Shown: positions 37,407 to 46,122, counted from the first letter of the stretch. The stretch: 64,000 bases of DNA from Dyadobacter sediminis (GCF_005860765.1 NZ_VCEI01000028.1:372001-436000), one strand, 5' to 3'. Numbers and translations: made by a program. Notes: generated from the letters alone by a model not told the origin.

Positions 37407-38123
37407 ATGCCAAGAAAACCGCCAAAAAACCAGCTGCTTCTCGATTATTCGGTTCGTGGTGACAGGATTGTCCTGCATCTCGGAGAAACCGGGAGCCAGC
37501 AAGTGGGAAACCGGCTTTTTGAAGGTCTGGTGAATGGCGAATGGATGATTGAGCCGGCCGGTGAAGCTGCGGATATTTCCTATGCACAGGATATTCTAAA
37601 TCAGATCGGGCATAAACTTCCTTATCCGGAGGTTGTCAAAATAGCTCAGATGCATGATGCAGATCCGGTATTCAAAGGATTTTCTGCCATTTTTGATCGG
37701 AAAGGCTGGATTTTTGTAAATGCGGCAGCGGACATTCATGAACGGAATTATCACATTCATCTGCTGGCTGTGTCACTTGGACTGCATGCTTCTTATGCCA
37801 ACCCTGAAACGTTGCTGCAACGTTCCGAAAAGCTGATTTTTGATGTCATGCTTCCGTTTAAAGAAGTGGAGAGCTTTTTTCGTACAGGTATTTCCAGAAT
37901 TCCGGCAAGTTTGGCCGCAGAAATTGCCGGATTCTTTAAAGTACCTTTTGCAATTGTTCTGAAGAGAGCTTTGTCACTGGAAATTATAACGGACGAACAA
38001 TACCGCAGCTTTGTAAAGGTAAAGCCTGCCGTTCCTTCCAGACAGCGTGAACTCTTTGTTTCCAAGGAAGGCAATATGGACGATCTTGAGACGCAGCTAT
38101 TTTCCCAGGGCCTGGAAGAATAA
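37407..38123 (+). CDS. Protein with a degenerate ImmA/IrrE-like fold (no HExxH)
   Basis: The start is taken at the ATG at 37407 (MPRKPPKNQLLLDY, 238 residues); a TTG at 37374 would add 11 residues. The C-terminal two-thirds follow the ImmA/IrrE order: GWIFVNAAADIHERNYHIHLLAVSLGLHASY, a helix ending KLIFDVMLPFKEVESFF, then SLAAEIAGFFKVPFAIVLKRALSLEIITDEQY. The position where HExxH is expected reads HIHLLAVSLGLH, so zinc peptidase activity is probably lost. It lies 75 bp after gldD on the same strand. Its stop is one base from that of the convergent SDR gene. Function unknown; the family link is my inference. Confidence 0.6.
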   Translation: MPRKPPKNQLLLDYSVRGDRIVLHLGETGSQQVGNRLFEGLVNGEWMIEPAGEAADISYAQDILNQIGHKLPYPEVVKIAQMHDADPVFKGFSAIFDRKGWIFVNAAADIHERNYHIHLLAVSLGLHASYANPETLLQRSEKLIFDVMLPFKEVESFFRTGISRIPASLAAEIAGFFKVPFAIVLKRALSLEIITDEQYRSFVKVKPAVPSRQRELFVSKEGNMDDLETQLFSQGLEE

Positions 38124-38124
38124 C

Positions 38125-38919
38125 TTATTTAACAGAATTCAGGCTGCTCAGATCCGGCAAAGGACTTACGGAAGTCCAGCCGCCGTCTACAACAAGGCTT
38201 TGTCCGGTAATATGTCCTGAAAACGGTGAAAGCAGAAACAGCGCTGCATTGGCAATATCTTCGCAAATGGCCGGCCGGCCCATGGGCGTTATGGCGGACC
38301 AGATTTTCGGATAAGCCGGATCTTCGGCAAGTGTCCGTTCCGTAAGCGTTGCGCCCGGAGCTACTGTATTAATTGTAATCCCATGCGGGGAAAGTTCCAG
38401 TACCAGATTTTTGGCAAGCATTTCCAGGCCCGCTTTCGTCATCGCATACGCACCCAGAAACTGATGCGCCTGATGCCCGACAACTGAAGACATCAGCAGG
38501 ATTCTTCCGCCTGATTTTTGCGACCGCATTTGCCGGGCTACTGCTTGGGTAAGCAGGAATGAACCCATCAGATTTACTTCCAGTACTTTTTTCAGGTTTT
38601 CCGCCGGGTATTCAAAGAAGTCCCCGAACAGCGTAATGCCTGCATTGGCAACGGTAATCGTCAGTTTTCCAAAGCAGCGCATGGCTTCATCCACCATGGC
38701 ATCTATTACATCCTGCTTGGATGCGTCTCCGGCAAAAGCAATGCATTCGCCACCTTTGTCGCGGATCTTGCGTGCAGCATCGGCTGCCAGCGTTTCATTG
38801 GCGTCATTCAGGATAACACATGCGCCCTGGCAGGAAAGTTGCTTGGCAATTTCGAACCCGATTCCCTGACCGGCACCGGTAACAATGGCAGCCTGATTAT
38901 CAAATAAGTGGCTATTCAT
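38125..38919 (-). CDS. Short-chain dehydrogenase/reductase
   Basis: The 264-residue classical SDR has the cofactor loop TGAGQGIG (residues 14-21), an Asp after the second strand (ILNDANE) suggesting NAD preference, NAG (NAGITLFGDF), the catalytic Ser (MSSVVGHQAHQ) and YxxxK (YAMTKAG), and PGATLTERTLA. It lies 54 bp downstream of a sugar-acid dehydratase on the same strand. A role in oxidising a sugar or sugar acid in the same pathway is plausible. Substrate not determinable. Confidence 0.88.
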   Translation of the reverse strand: MNSHLFDNQAAIVTGAGQGIGFEIAKQLSCQGACVILNDANETLAADAARKIRDKGGECIAFAGDASKQDVIDAMVDEAMRCFGKLTITVANAGITLFGDFFEYPAENLKKVLEVNLMGSFLLTQAVARQMRSQKSGGRILLMSSVVGHQAHQFLGAYAMTKAGLEMLAKNLVLELSPHGITINTVAPGATLTERTLAEDPAYPKIWSAITPMGRPAICEDIANAALFLLSPFSGHITGQSLVVDGGWTSVSPLPDLSSLNSVK

Positions 38920-38973
38920 TTTTGCTTTATGTTTTAAACTTTCCAGGATGCCTTATGCATCCCGGAAAACCTG

Positions 38974-40692
38974 CTAGTGTGAATCTCTTGTAACTTTATC
39001 GCCCGAACCGCCCCGCAGGAAGTCCAGATCTGCACCTTCGTGCGCCTGCATTACATGGTTTATATGAAGGTTAACGTAGCCGCGGCTATATCCCATATCC
39101 AGCGGTTTCCAGTATGCCCGCCGGTTGTTCAGTTCTTCATCGGAGACTTCCAGGTTCAGTTTTCTGTTTTCAACATCCAGCTCAATGATATCTCCATCCT
39201 GTACAAGCGCGAGCGTTCCGCCTACCGCTGCCTCCGGGGAAACATGCAAAACAACTGTTCCAAAACCCGTACCGCTCATGCGTCCGTCCGAAATGCGGAT
39301 CATGTCCACAATTCCTTTTGCCAGGATTTTCTTGGGAAGTGACATATTTCCGACTTCCGGCATGCCGGGATAACCTTTCGGGCCTACGTTTTTAAGTACG
39401 AGAATGCAGTTTTCGTCCACATCGAGATCCGGATCGTCAAGCCGGTGTTTGTAATCATCAATATCTTCAAAAACAACAGCTCTTCCGCGGTGCTTCATCA
39501 ATGCAGGATTTAACGACGCGGAAGGTTTGATAACAGCTCCGTGCTCACAAAGATTTCCTCTTACAACCGCCAGACCCGTCAGGTTTTTTACGGGTTCTTC
39601 AAGCGTTGCAATTACTTCCGGATTGTAGCATTCTGCCGTACTGCTGTTTTCGGCCATGGTTTTTCCATTTACCGTAATGACATCTTTATGCAGAAGACTG
39701 ATCATTTCCTTGATCACAACGGGCAGGCCGCCGGCATAGTAAAAGTCCTCCATAAAATAGCCGCCCGACGGCTGAAGGTTCAGCAGCAGCGGAATTTTGG
39801 CGCAAAGGTCATTGAAATGATCCAGCGAAAGATCCACGCCGATCCTTCCGGCAATGGCCAGCAAATGGATTACAAAATTGGTAGAACCTCCGATGGCGGC
39901 ATTCAGCATAATGGCATTCTCGAAAGCTTCTTTGGTCAGGATCTGCGACATGCGCAGGTCTTCATTTACCATCTGGACAATCCTTCTTCCGGATAAATGG
40001 GCAAGTACTTTTCGGCGGGAATCCGCAGCAGGAATTGCTGCATTTTCGGGCAAAGTGAGCCCAAGCGACTCCACCATACAGGCCATTGTAGAAGCCGTTC
40101 CCATCACGGCGCAATGTCCGTTGCTTCTGCACATGCAGGCTTCTGCCGTTGTGAGTTCTTCCTGCGATATTTCACCTTTCCGGTACATTTCACTGAACCG
40201 CCACACATCGCTTGTGCCGATGTTTGTTCCGCGGTATCTGCCGGTGAGCATCGGGCCGCCCGAAACGACAATCGTCGGAATGTCTACGCTTGCGGCGCCC
40301 ATGACGAGCGAAGGAGTTGTTTTGTCACATCCGCAAAGCAGCACAACGCCGTCAATCGGATTGGCACGAATCGATTCTTCCACATCCATACTGGCCAGGT
40401 TGCGGTAAAGCATGGCCGTTGGCTTGATCAAGGTTTCTCCCAGCGACATCACAGGAAATTCGAGCGGAAAACCGCCGGCTTCCCAGACGCCGCGCTTTAC
40501 AGATTCTGCAAGTTCACGAAAATGCCCGTTGCAAGGCGTTAGCTCTGAAAAAGTATTGCATATTCCGATCACGGGTCTTCCGTCAAATTCATCCGCAGGA
40601 TAACCCTGATTTTTCATCCATGCCCTGTATATAAATCCGTCTTTTCCTGATTTGCCAAACCAGCCGCGGCTGCGTAACTTATTTTCTCCCAT
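38974..40692 (-). CDS. IlvD/Edd family sugar-acid dehydratase
   Basis: The ATG at 40692 gives MGENKLRSRGWFG, the usual start of this subgroup; the longer frame to 40755 has an unconserved leader. The product (572 residues) has Cys-containing iron-sulfur sites (CNTFSELTPCNGHFRELAE, LLCGCDKTTPSLVMGAA, CRSNGHCAVMGTASTMACM) and GNLCEHGAVIKPSA, DGRMSGTGFGTVVLHVSPEAA. The CAVMGTASTM version, unlike CGGMYTANTM of IlvD, points to a sugar-acid (arabonate/xylonate-type) dehydratase rather than branched-chain amino acid synthesis. It is transcribed with the downstream SDR. Confidence 0.87.
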   Translation of the reverse strand: MGENKLRSRGWFGKSGKDGFIYRAWMKNQGYPADEFDGRPVIGICNTFSELTPCNGHFRELAESVKRGVWEAGGFPLEFPVMSLGETLIKPTAMLYRNLASMDVEESIRANPIDGVVLLCGCDKTTPSLVMGAASVDIPTIVVSGGPMLTGRYRGTNIGTSDVWRFSEMYRKGEISQEELTTAEACMCRSNGHCAVMGTASTMACMVESLGLTLPENAAIPAADSRRKVLAHLSGRRIVQMVNEDLRMSQILTKEAFENAIMLNAAIGGSTNFVIHLLAIAGRIGVDLSLDHFNDLCAKIPLLLNLQPSGGYFMEDFYYAGGLPVVIKEMISLLHKDVITVNGKTMAENSSTAECYNPEVIATLEEPVKNLTGLAVVRGNLCEHGAVIKPSASLNPALMKHRGRAVVFEDIDDYKHRLDDPDLDVDENCILVLKNVGPKGYPGMPEVGNMSLPKKILAKGIVDMIRISDGRMSGTGFGTVVLHVSPEAAVGGTLALVQDGDIIELDVENRKLNLEVSDEELNNRRAYWKPLDMGYSRGYVNLHINHVMQAHEGADLDFLRGGSGDKVTRDSH

Positions 40693-40806
40693 TAGTTGCC
40701 ATCGTTTACATGTAAATAAGTAAAGGCCAACAGCAGTAAAATATAATTCCGGCAACCCTTTAAAATAAAAATTGTATATTCGTTTTGCACGTGCCCGGGA
40801 TTGTCC

Positions 40807-42057
40807 ATGATTTTGAAGAGAGATTATAAATTGTTGCTTTACTTGCTTTTACAGCTGTTTGCATTGCCTTCGTCCGCTCAGTACCAGAATGACAATTTTA
40901 TTGAAAGATTGTTAAAAAAACATCCTGAAAGATTCTCCGAAATTCTTGATAACCCTGAAAAATACCAGGTTCAGATTCTTTACACCCGCATTGACCGCAA
41001 CAAGAAAAACGAGCCGCATTTAACAACGCATGGCTATCGTGTCAACAGCTCCAACTATTTTTATCCTGCCAGTACAGTGAAATTATCGGCAGTAGTTCTG
41101 GCACTCGACAAGTTGAACCGTCTTGGAATTGACAAGTACACGCCGATGATTACACGGGCCGACAGGCCTGAACAAACGGCAGTTTCAAAGGATACGTCAT
41201 CGGAAAACGGCTTGCCTTCGGTAGCGCATTATGCAAAGAAAATACTGCTTGCAAGCGATAACGATGCCTTTAACCGTCTTTATGAATTCATCGGACAAGA
41301 GGAATATAATGCATCCCTGCATCAAAAAGGCTACACCAATGTAAGGATTCTGCACCGGCTGGAATCGCCGCTCAGTGCTGAAGAAAACAGATATACCAAT
41401 CCGGTCCGGTTTGAAAAGGATGGAAAAGTAGTTTATGAGCAGCCGGCGCAGTATTGCAGTAAAGATTACAAATCTGAAAAGCCCGTTCTGAGAGGCAAAG
41501 GATATATAAAAAACGGAGAACTGATTAATGAACCTTTTGACTTTTCCTCTAAAAACTATTTTGCACTTGCAGAGCAGCACCGGCTTTTGCAGGCCATTAT
41601 TTTTCCTGAACAGGTTCCCGTTGAACAACGCTTCAATTTAACCAGTGAAGATTACCGGTTTATATATCAGTATATGTCTCAATTTCCGGTGGAAACGAGT
41701 TTTCCTGCGAGTTACACGGATGATTATTACGACGGATATGTAAAGTTCCTGCTTTTTGGCGCAACAAAAACGCGTTTGCCAAGGCATATCCGGCTATTCA
41801 ACAAATCCGGTGACGCATACGGCTATTTGCTCGACAATGCTTACATCGCTGATTTTGAAAAAGGAATTGAATTCATGCTGACAGCCGTTATTTACTGCAA
41901 TGAAGACCAGATTTTCAACGACGACAAATACGAGTACGACAGCAAAGGTTTTCCTTTTATGGTCAATCTGGGAAAGACGATCTTTGAATATGAACTGAAC
42001 CGCAAAAGAACGGTGAGGCCCGATTTAAGCCGGTATGAAGTGGAATATGATAAATAG
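40807..42057 (+). CDS. Secreted serine hydrolase (class A beta-lactamase-like fold)
   Basis: The ATG at 40807 gives a signal peptide (KLLLYLLLQLFALPSSAQ); a TTG at 40801 is possible. The product has 416 residues. The catalytic SxxK is Ser89-Thr-Val-Lys92 (PASTVKLSAVVLAL), and SDN occurs at 150-152 (LASDNDAFNRLYE). These are the first two motifs of class A beta-lactamase/transpeptidase-like enzymes. The third motif is not clear; KSGDAYGYLLDNAY near the C-terminus could fill it. Longer than class A enzymes. It could act on peptidoglycan or other amides; resistance should not be assumed. Confidence 0.75.
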   Translation: MILKRDYKLLLYLLLQLFALPSSAQYQNDNFIERLLKKHPERFSEILDNPEKYQVQILYTRIDRNKKNEPHLTTHGYRVNSSNYFYPASTVKLSAVVLALDKLNRLGIDKYTPMITRADRPEQTAVSKDTSSENGLPSVAHYAKKILLASDNDAFNRLYEFIGQEEYNASLHQKGYTNVRILHRLESPLSAEENRYTNPVRFEKDGKVVYEQPAQYCSKDYKSEKPVLRGKGYIKNGELINEPFDFSSKNYFALAEQHRLLQAIIFPEQVPVEQRFNLTSEDYRFIYQYMSQFPVETSFPASYTDDYYDGYVKFLLFGATKTRLPRHIRLFNKSGDAYGYLLDNAYIADFEKGIEFMLTAVIYCNEDQIFNDDKYEYDSKGFPFMVNLGKTIFEYELNRKRTVRPDLSRYEVEYDK

Positions 42058-42063
42058 AAAATC

Positions 42064-42459
42064 TCAGGAAACCCTGAATTTCAGTCTCGGCGCAATCTGG
42101 CAAATGTAGATATTAATAAGATGGCCGATAATCAGTAAGGCCGAACCCGCATAACTGAGCCAGGTAAAAACCGGGCTATAACTTTCCAGTATCAGCGAAA
42201 CAGAAAATAAGGCCAAAGCACCCCAGAGCAATATGCGAACCGGCAAGGATTTATGATCGCGCGTGGCATAGTAAACCGCAATGCCGTTCACGATTATAAA
42301 CAGGTAATCCAGAGAAAGCAAGCCTTCATGCGTATGAAACTTCTGCAGGAAACCGGAGCCGAATGCCAGTGCAGGCATAATCAGGCAATGTATGATGCAC
42401 AATACAGAACCCAGAATTCCAAAATAGTCGGCCTTGCCATGTGAGTGTGTTGCTTTCAT
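42064..42459 (-). CDS. MerC-domain inner membrane protein
   Basis: The 131-residue product (ATG at 42459, MKATHSHGKADYFG) has four hydrophobic helices and the MerC signature GSVLCIIHCLIMPALAF with its paired cysteines. MerC was first described in mercury uptake, but in Bacteroidota these proteins often sit beside Fur-family regulators and metal receptors, as here. An in-frame ATG at 42474 coincides with the predicted transcription start, which favours 42459. The promoter at 42479-42509 is overlapped by the shared operator, so metal-dependent repression is likely. It is probably a metal-handling membrane protein; the metal is unproven. Confidence 0.8.
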   Translation of the reverse strand: MKATHSHGKADYFGILGSVLCIIHCLIMPALAFGSGFLQKFHTHEGLLSLDYLFIIVNGIAVYYATRDHKSLPVRILLWGALALFSVSLILESYSPVFTWLSYAGSALLIIGHLINIYICQIAPRLKFRVS

Positions 42460-42478
42460 ACCAGATACAATCATGTTG

Positions 42479-42509
42479 CAAAAATAAGGTTTTAGGTTTC
42501 AACATGCAA
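42479..42509 (-). promoter_or_regulatory. Promoter of the merC-like gene
   Basis: On the minus strand TTG (42507-42509), a 20-bp spacer and TATTTTTG (42479-42486) match the Bacteroidota consensus. The -33 TTG is part of the operator palindrome at 42504-42520. Confidence 0.65.
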
Positions 42510-42520
42510 CAGGGTTGCAA
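42504..42520. promoter_or_regulatory. Putative Fur/Zur-type operator (copy 1)
   Basis: The sequence ATGCAACAGGGTTGCAA is one base off the perfect 7-3-7 palindrome TTGCAACnnnGTTGCAA found at 46049-46065. It lies between divergent merC and the Fur-family gene and covers the -33 element of the merC promoter. Confidence 0.65.
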
Positions 42521-42642
42521 GATATTTTATTTTTGCCTTTACTTTTAACCTTTGTTAAAGATCCGAAAGTTCCGAACTTAGAACTTAACTTTGGCCGGAA
42601 AGGTTTTATAGTCACCACACAAGTAACTATTTGTTTTAAACA

Positions 42643-43056
42643 ATGGAACAATTAAGAGAAATGCTTAAAGGACATCAGCTTCGCACGACAACTTGCCGGG
42701 AAGATGTACTTTCAACATTTATAAGCAAAAAGAATGCCCTTTCGCACGGTGACCTGGAAGGAATGCTGGGCGAAAATTATGATCGTGTGACGATTTACCG
42801 TACGCTGAAAACTTTTCTGGAAAAAGGGATTATACATAAAGTCCTTGATGATGAAGGCTTGCGTTATGCGCTTTGTTCACAGAGCTGCTCGGAGGAAAAG
42901 CATCAGCACGATCATATTCACTTCAAATGCAATGAATGCGGCGAAACCAACTGCATCGAAAACCTGCACATTCCTGCCGTGAAACTGCCGGAAGGTTACA
43001 TACCGGAAAACTTTAATTTGCTGATTCAGGGAACCTGCCCGAAATGCAAATCGTAG
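42643..43056 (+). CDS. Fur-family metal-responsive repressor (Zur candidate)
   Basis: The 137-residue product has the Fur winged-helix N-domain (GHQLRTTTCREDVLSTF, LSHGDLEGMLGENYDRVTIYRTLKTFLEKGIIHKV) and the metal-binding C-domain. Metal-binding residues visible are HQHDHIHFKCNECGETNCIE and a C-terminal CPKC pair, giving the two CxxC structural zinc pairs. It is divergent from merC across a 17-bp palindrome and 0.6 kb from a receptor/lipoprotein operon carrying the same palindrome, so it likely controls both. A -7-like TAACTTTG at 42586-42593 precedes it. Zinc is the most likely co-repressor by context; iron or another metal remains possible. Confidence 0.85.
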   Translation: MEQLREMLKGHQLRTTTCREDVLSTFISKKNALSHGDLEGMLGENYDRVTIYRTLKTFLEKGIIHKVLDDEGLRYALCSQSCSEEKHQHDHIHFKCNECGETNCIENLHIPAVKLPEGYIPENFNLLIQGTCPKCKS

Positions 43057-43062
43057 CTGCCA

Positions 43063-43617
43063 TTATTTAACAGTTAACGTAAAATCAAGGTTTACGTCAT
43101 CGCTTCCCGGCACAGCTGAACCGTTTTTGGTGCCTGGCTGGTGACGAAGCTGTACTTTTAGCTTGCCGGTTCCGGCTGCACCTGTAAGCGCCTCGCCTTT
43201 CAGTCCAATGTTGAAATTGTTGGCATCTTTATCGCCGTAAGTATAAGTAAGCAGGGTAGCAGGAGCAGGCGTGTAAATCAGCAGATGCTCCTCCGCTTTT
43301 TCCTGAATTTCTTCAGTAACGTCTTCGGCCGGCGTTTTACTTTCATCCTTCATTTCTACTGTCAGCGTGTAAGCCGTATTCGGTTTCAGCAAAATAGTGT
43401 CAAACTGGACCGGAGCATTGCCGCCGTCGCCGTCTGTATCCTTGTAGGAAAATGTATTTACCGTAGTCGTTCCTTTTTCTGCAAATTTTAGAGTAATCGT
43501 TGTAATCAGTTCATTTTCATCATCAGGCTCCACGTTTTCTCCTGCATCTTTGCATTGGGTAAAAGTCAATGCTGTGAATAAAAGCAAAGCCAACGTCCGT
43601 TTTTGGTTCATTTTCAT
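43063..43617 (-). CDS. Lipoprotein of the metal-receptor operon
   Basis: The ATG at 43617 (a TTG at 43623 lies just upstream) gives a 184-residue lipoprotein with lipobox ALTFTQC. The mature part is acidic, contains DTDGDGG, and has two short beta-rich stretches, but no family I can name with confidence. It lies 28 bp downstream of the TonB-dependent receptor on the same strand and should share its regulated promoter. This suggests a metal-binding or delivery role at the outer membrane. Its stop is 6 bp from that of the convergent Fur-family gene. Confidence 0.7.
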   Translation of the reverse strand: MKMNQKRTLALLLFTALTFTQCKDAGENVEPDDENELITTITLKFAEKGTTTVNTFSYKDTDGDGGNAPVQFDTILLKPNTAYTLTVEMKDESKTPAEDVTEEIQEKAEEHLLIYTPAPATLLTYTYGDKDANNFNIGLKGEALTGAAGTGKLKVQLRHQPGTKNGSAVPGSDDVNLDFTLTVK

Positions 43618-43645
43618 AATCAAGGTTTATATTTGGTTAAGATTC

Positions 43646-46012
43646 TTAAGCTCCGAAACTGTATTTGAAGCGTATGGATATATTCCGGCCCATTTCGTCA
43701 GCATAGTAACGGAAGCGGTTCAGGTAATCCCGGTAAGCTGTATTGAACAGGTTCTGAACGGTAATGCCCGTTTCAAGCTGATGTTTGTTTGAAAGCTGTA
43801 TGGACGAGCCGGCCTGGATGGTCCAGATTGAGTAAGCTTTGGGCGGTGGTGCAAAATCACTTTCCGCAGGAACCCGTTTTTGTCTTGCTACAAATAAATT
43901 TCCTGCCGAAATATAAGTCTGATGCCAGTTTCCAAAATCCGGCAGATCGTATTTCAGCTGATTATCAATCCGGTTTGCCGGAATCATGACGAGGTAATTA
44001 TCATTGCGGCGGTCATATGCCTGAAGATAACTCAGCTTGCTGCTGAAAGTCGTCGTTTTAACAAATTTCCAGCTTGCGGAAACATCCACTCCTTTGAAAG
44101 TCGCGTCCGTTTGCGTGTATTTGAAATAAGGAAAAGCGCCCCGGATCGTCAGAATCGGTTCCGGTTGCGGTTTCAGATAAATATAATCCGAGATAAAATT
44201 ATAATATCCGCCAACTTCAAAAGTCAGTCTTTCGCCGGCATACTTTACACTTCCGATTGTATTAACGGCCATTTCAGGCTGTAAGGAAGCATCGCCTTTT
44301 TCATAAGCTGCGGCTCCGTGATGCACACCGTCGCTGAAAAGCTCGCTTACATTCGGTGCCCGCCATGCCGTTCCGGCGTTTAATCTTGCAGAAAGACGTC
44401 CTGAAAAATTCTTTGTTGCGCCGAGCGTTCCTGAAAAGTTTTTAAAATCAAAGTCGTCCGATAATTTTTCCTTGCTGACAATCCGGTATGTTTTCAGTTT
44501 GCGGTAATCGTACCGTACGCCTGCTTCCAGTTCCCAGCTGTTTTTAACCAGTCTTTCCATCCAGAAAACACCGATATTGAACTGGTTAAAATTAGGAATC
44601 AACGGCCTTCCGCTCATCAGATTGTACTGATACAATGTACTTACGCCCACTTGTCCGGCCAGTTTCCCGGCAATGGGTTTATGATCCCAGACGATATCAT
44701 TGGTCAGCGTGGATAATTTAAATGTGAGCTCCGGATGGTTCAAAGCCGCTATGGAATCATTTCTGGAACGGTGCAGATCATATTCGTTCCGGTTGTTGAT
44801 CTGCCGTGCAGCAGTCCACTGAATTTTGTTGCCGTTCTGAAAATGATAATGCGTTTCTGCTTTGATGAGGTCATGCGTAACATTCTGGTTTGGCCTTGCA
44901 ATGGCGTAGCTGAAACCGGATTTTATAAAAGGTTCTCCATTTTTGATAACGTTCAGCAAGTCCGTTACGCTGCCAATATGAGAACCGGAGAAAATACCGA
45001 TTTTTGTGTCAAAACGGCTGTAAAACAAATCAATTCCAAAACCTTTGTTGCGGTAACCGGCTGCAAGTGAGAAGTTGTTTTCATTGGTTCCGGTATTATC
45101 CAGATAATAGTCCGGCGTTCTGATATTTCCGCTTTTCTTGATTGTTCCCTGCGCCCGCCAGCCAAAACCTTTGAGCGTTTTTATGCCGCCCTGCACAGTT
45201 CCCGACAAAACACCCTGACGGCCGTTTGAAAAACCGACGGTATTCAGTTCACTGCTCAGCGGTTTGTCAAAAGGAAGTTCTTCAGGTTCCACCAGAATGA
45301 CGCCGCCGATTGCATCCGAACCGTAACGTACGCCTGCAGCGCCTTTTACAACCGAAAGCCGCGTTGCTATAAACGGATCAATTTCGGGCGCATGTTCCGA
45401 GCCCCATTGCTGGCCTTCCTGCCGCACGCCGTTGTTCATGATCAGAACGCGGTTACTGTGTAGCCCGTGAATGACCGGTTTGGAAATGGAAGATCCGGTT
45501 TGTAATGAAGTTACGCCGGGCAATCCTTTCAGGCTTTCGGCCAGACTTTTGCCTCTTGTATTTTCAAGCTCGTTTCCACTGATCGTACTCAGGGGCTGCG
45601 AAGCAGGAGTATCTGAACGGTGCGCTGTTATTTCAACATCTTTCAAATGAATTTCCTGTTCCTGAAGACTGAAGTCTTCAATATGGCCGGATGTCAGATC
45701 AATGGTCTGCCTGAACGCGCTATAACCGACAATCCTACATTCCAGCGTATACGTTCCGGGACACAGATCACGCAATTCATAACGGCCTTTTTCATCTGTA
45801 AAAACCCCGCTGTTTTGTCCGATGATTAAAACGGTTGCGCCAATTACCGGCTGGCTGGAATGTTTGTCTCTGACCACACCTTTTACAAAGCAGGCGCAAT
45901 TGCTGTTTTGCCCAAAGACGGAAACCGAAAATAAAATCAGTAAGAAGCTGTATACAAGCTTGTTAAATAATTTACATTTGGTCTTTACAGTTGAGATGCC
46001 GGGAAAACTCAT
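43646..46012 (-). CDS. TonB-dependent receptor, probable metal importer
   Basis: The ATG at 46012 (MSFPGIS) is preferred over 46045 because the promoter and operator lie between them. The 788-residue product has a signal peptide (KLVYSFLLILFSVSVFGQ), a carboxypeptidase-regulatory-like domain (FVKGVVRDKHSSQPVIGATV) and a plug (TISGNELENTRGKSLAESLKG). The plug continues with a His/Glu-rich segment, VIHGLHSNRVLIMNNGVRQ, then GSEHAPEID. The barrel ends ISIRFKYSFGA. The plug pattern recalls zinc receptors of the ZnuD kind. It is co-transcribed with a lipoprotein gene and has the shared operator in its promoter. Metal is inferred. Confidence 0.87.
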   Translation of the reverse strand: MSFPGISTVKTKCKLFNKLVYSFLLILFSVSVFGQNSNCACFVKGVVRDKHSSQPVIGATVLIIGQNSGVFTDEKGRYELRDLCPGTYTLECRIVGYSAFRQTIDLTSGHIEDFSLQEQEIHLKDVEITAHRSDTPASQPLSTISGNELENTRGKSLAESLKGLPGVTSLQTGSSISKPVIHGLHSNRVLIMNNGVRQEGQQWGSEHAPEIDPFIATRLSVVKGAAGVRYGSDAIGGVILVEPEELPFDKPLSSELNTVGFSNGRQGVLSGTVQGGIKTLKGFGWRAQGTIKKSGNIRTPDYYLDNTGTNENNFSLAAGYRNKGFGIDLFYSRFDTKIGIFSGSHIGSVTDLLNVIKNGEPFIKSGFSYAIARPNQNVTHDLIKAETHYHFQNGNKIQWTAARQINNRNEYDLHRSRNDSIAALNHPELTFKLSTLTNDIVWDHKPIAGKLAGQVGVSTLYQYNLMSGRPLIPNFNQFNIGVFWMERLVKNSWELEAGVRYDYRKLKTYRIVSKEKLSDDFDFKNFSGTLGATKNFSGRLSARLNAGTAWRAPNVSELFSDGVHHGAAAYEKGDASLQPEMAVNTIGSVKYAGERLTFEVGGYYNFISDYIYLKPQPEPILTIRGAFPYFKYTQTDATFKGVDVSASWKFVKTTTFSSKLSYLQAYDRRNDNYLVMIPANRIDNQLKYDLPDFGNWHQTYISAGNLFVARQKRVPAESDFAPPPKAYSIWTIQAGSSIQLSNKHQLETGITVQNLFNTAYRDYLNRFRYYADEMGRNISIRFKYSFGA

Positions 46013-46034
46013 TCTAATGTATGTTACAATGTTG

Positions 46035-46065
46035 CAAACATACAATCATTGCAACTATGTTGCAA
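46035..46065 (-). promoter_or_regulatory. Promoter of the metal-receptor operon
   Basis: On the minus strand TTG (46063-46065), a 20-bp spacer and TATGTTTG (46035-46042) match the consensus. The -33 TTG is the outer edge of the operator. The ATG at 46012 follows about 22 nt after the -7 box. Confidence 0.7.
46049..46065. promoter_or_regulatory. Putative Fur/Zur-type operator (copy 2, perfect palindrome)
   Basis: TTGCAACTATGTTGCAA is a perfect 7-3-7 inverted repeat covering the -33 element and spacer of the receptor promoter. A further GTTGCAA half-site is at 46031-46037, by the -7 box. Confidence 0.7.
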
Positions 46066-46122
46066 GAAGAATTCTGAAGTATTTTGTTATTTTAAGTCCA
46101 ATCTGGCGCCTGAAACTTAACT

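Noticed and set aside
40807-42057. Antibiotic-resistance beta-lactamase
   Set aside because: Only the SxxK and SDN motifs are clear; the length and lack of an obvious Glu166-type loop and KTG triad argue against a firm claim.
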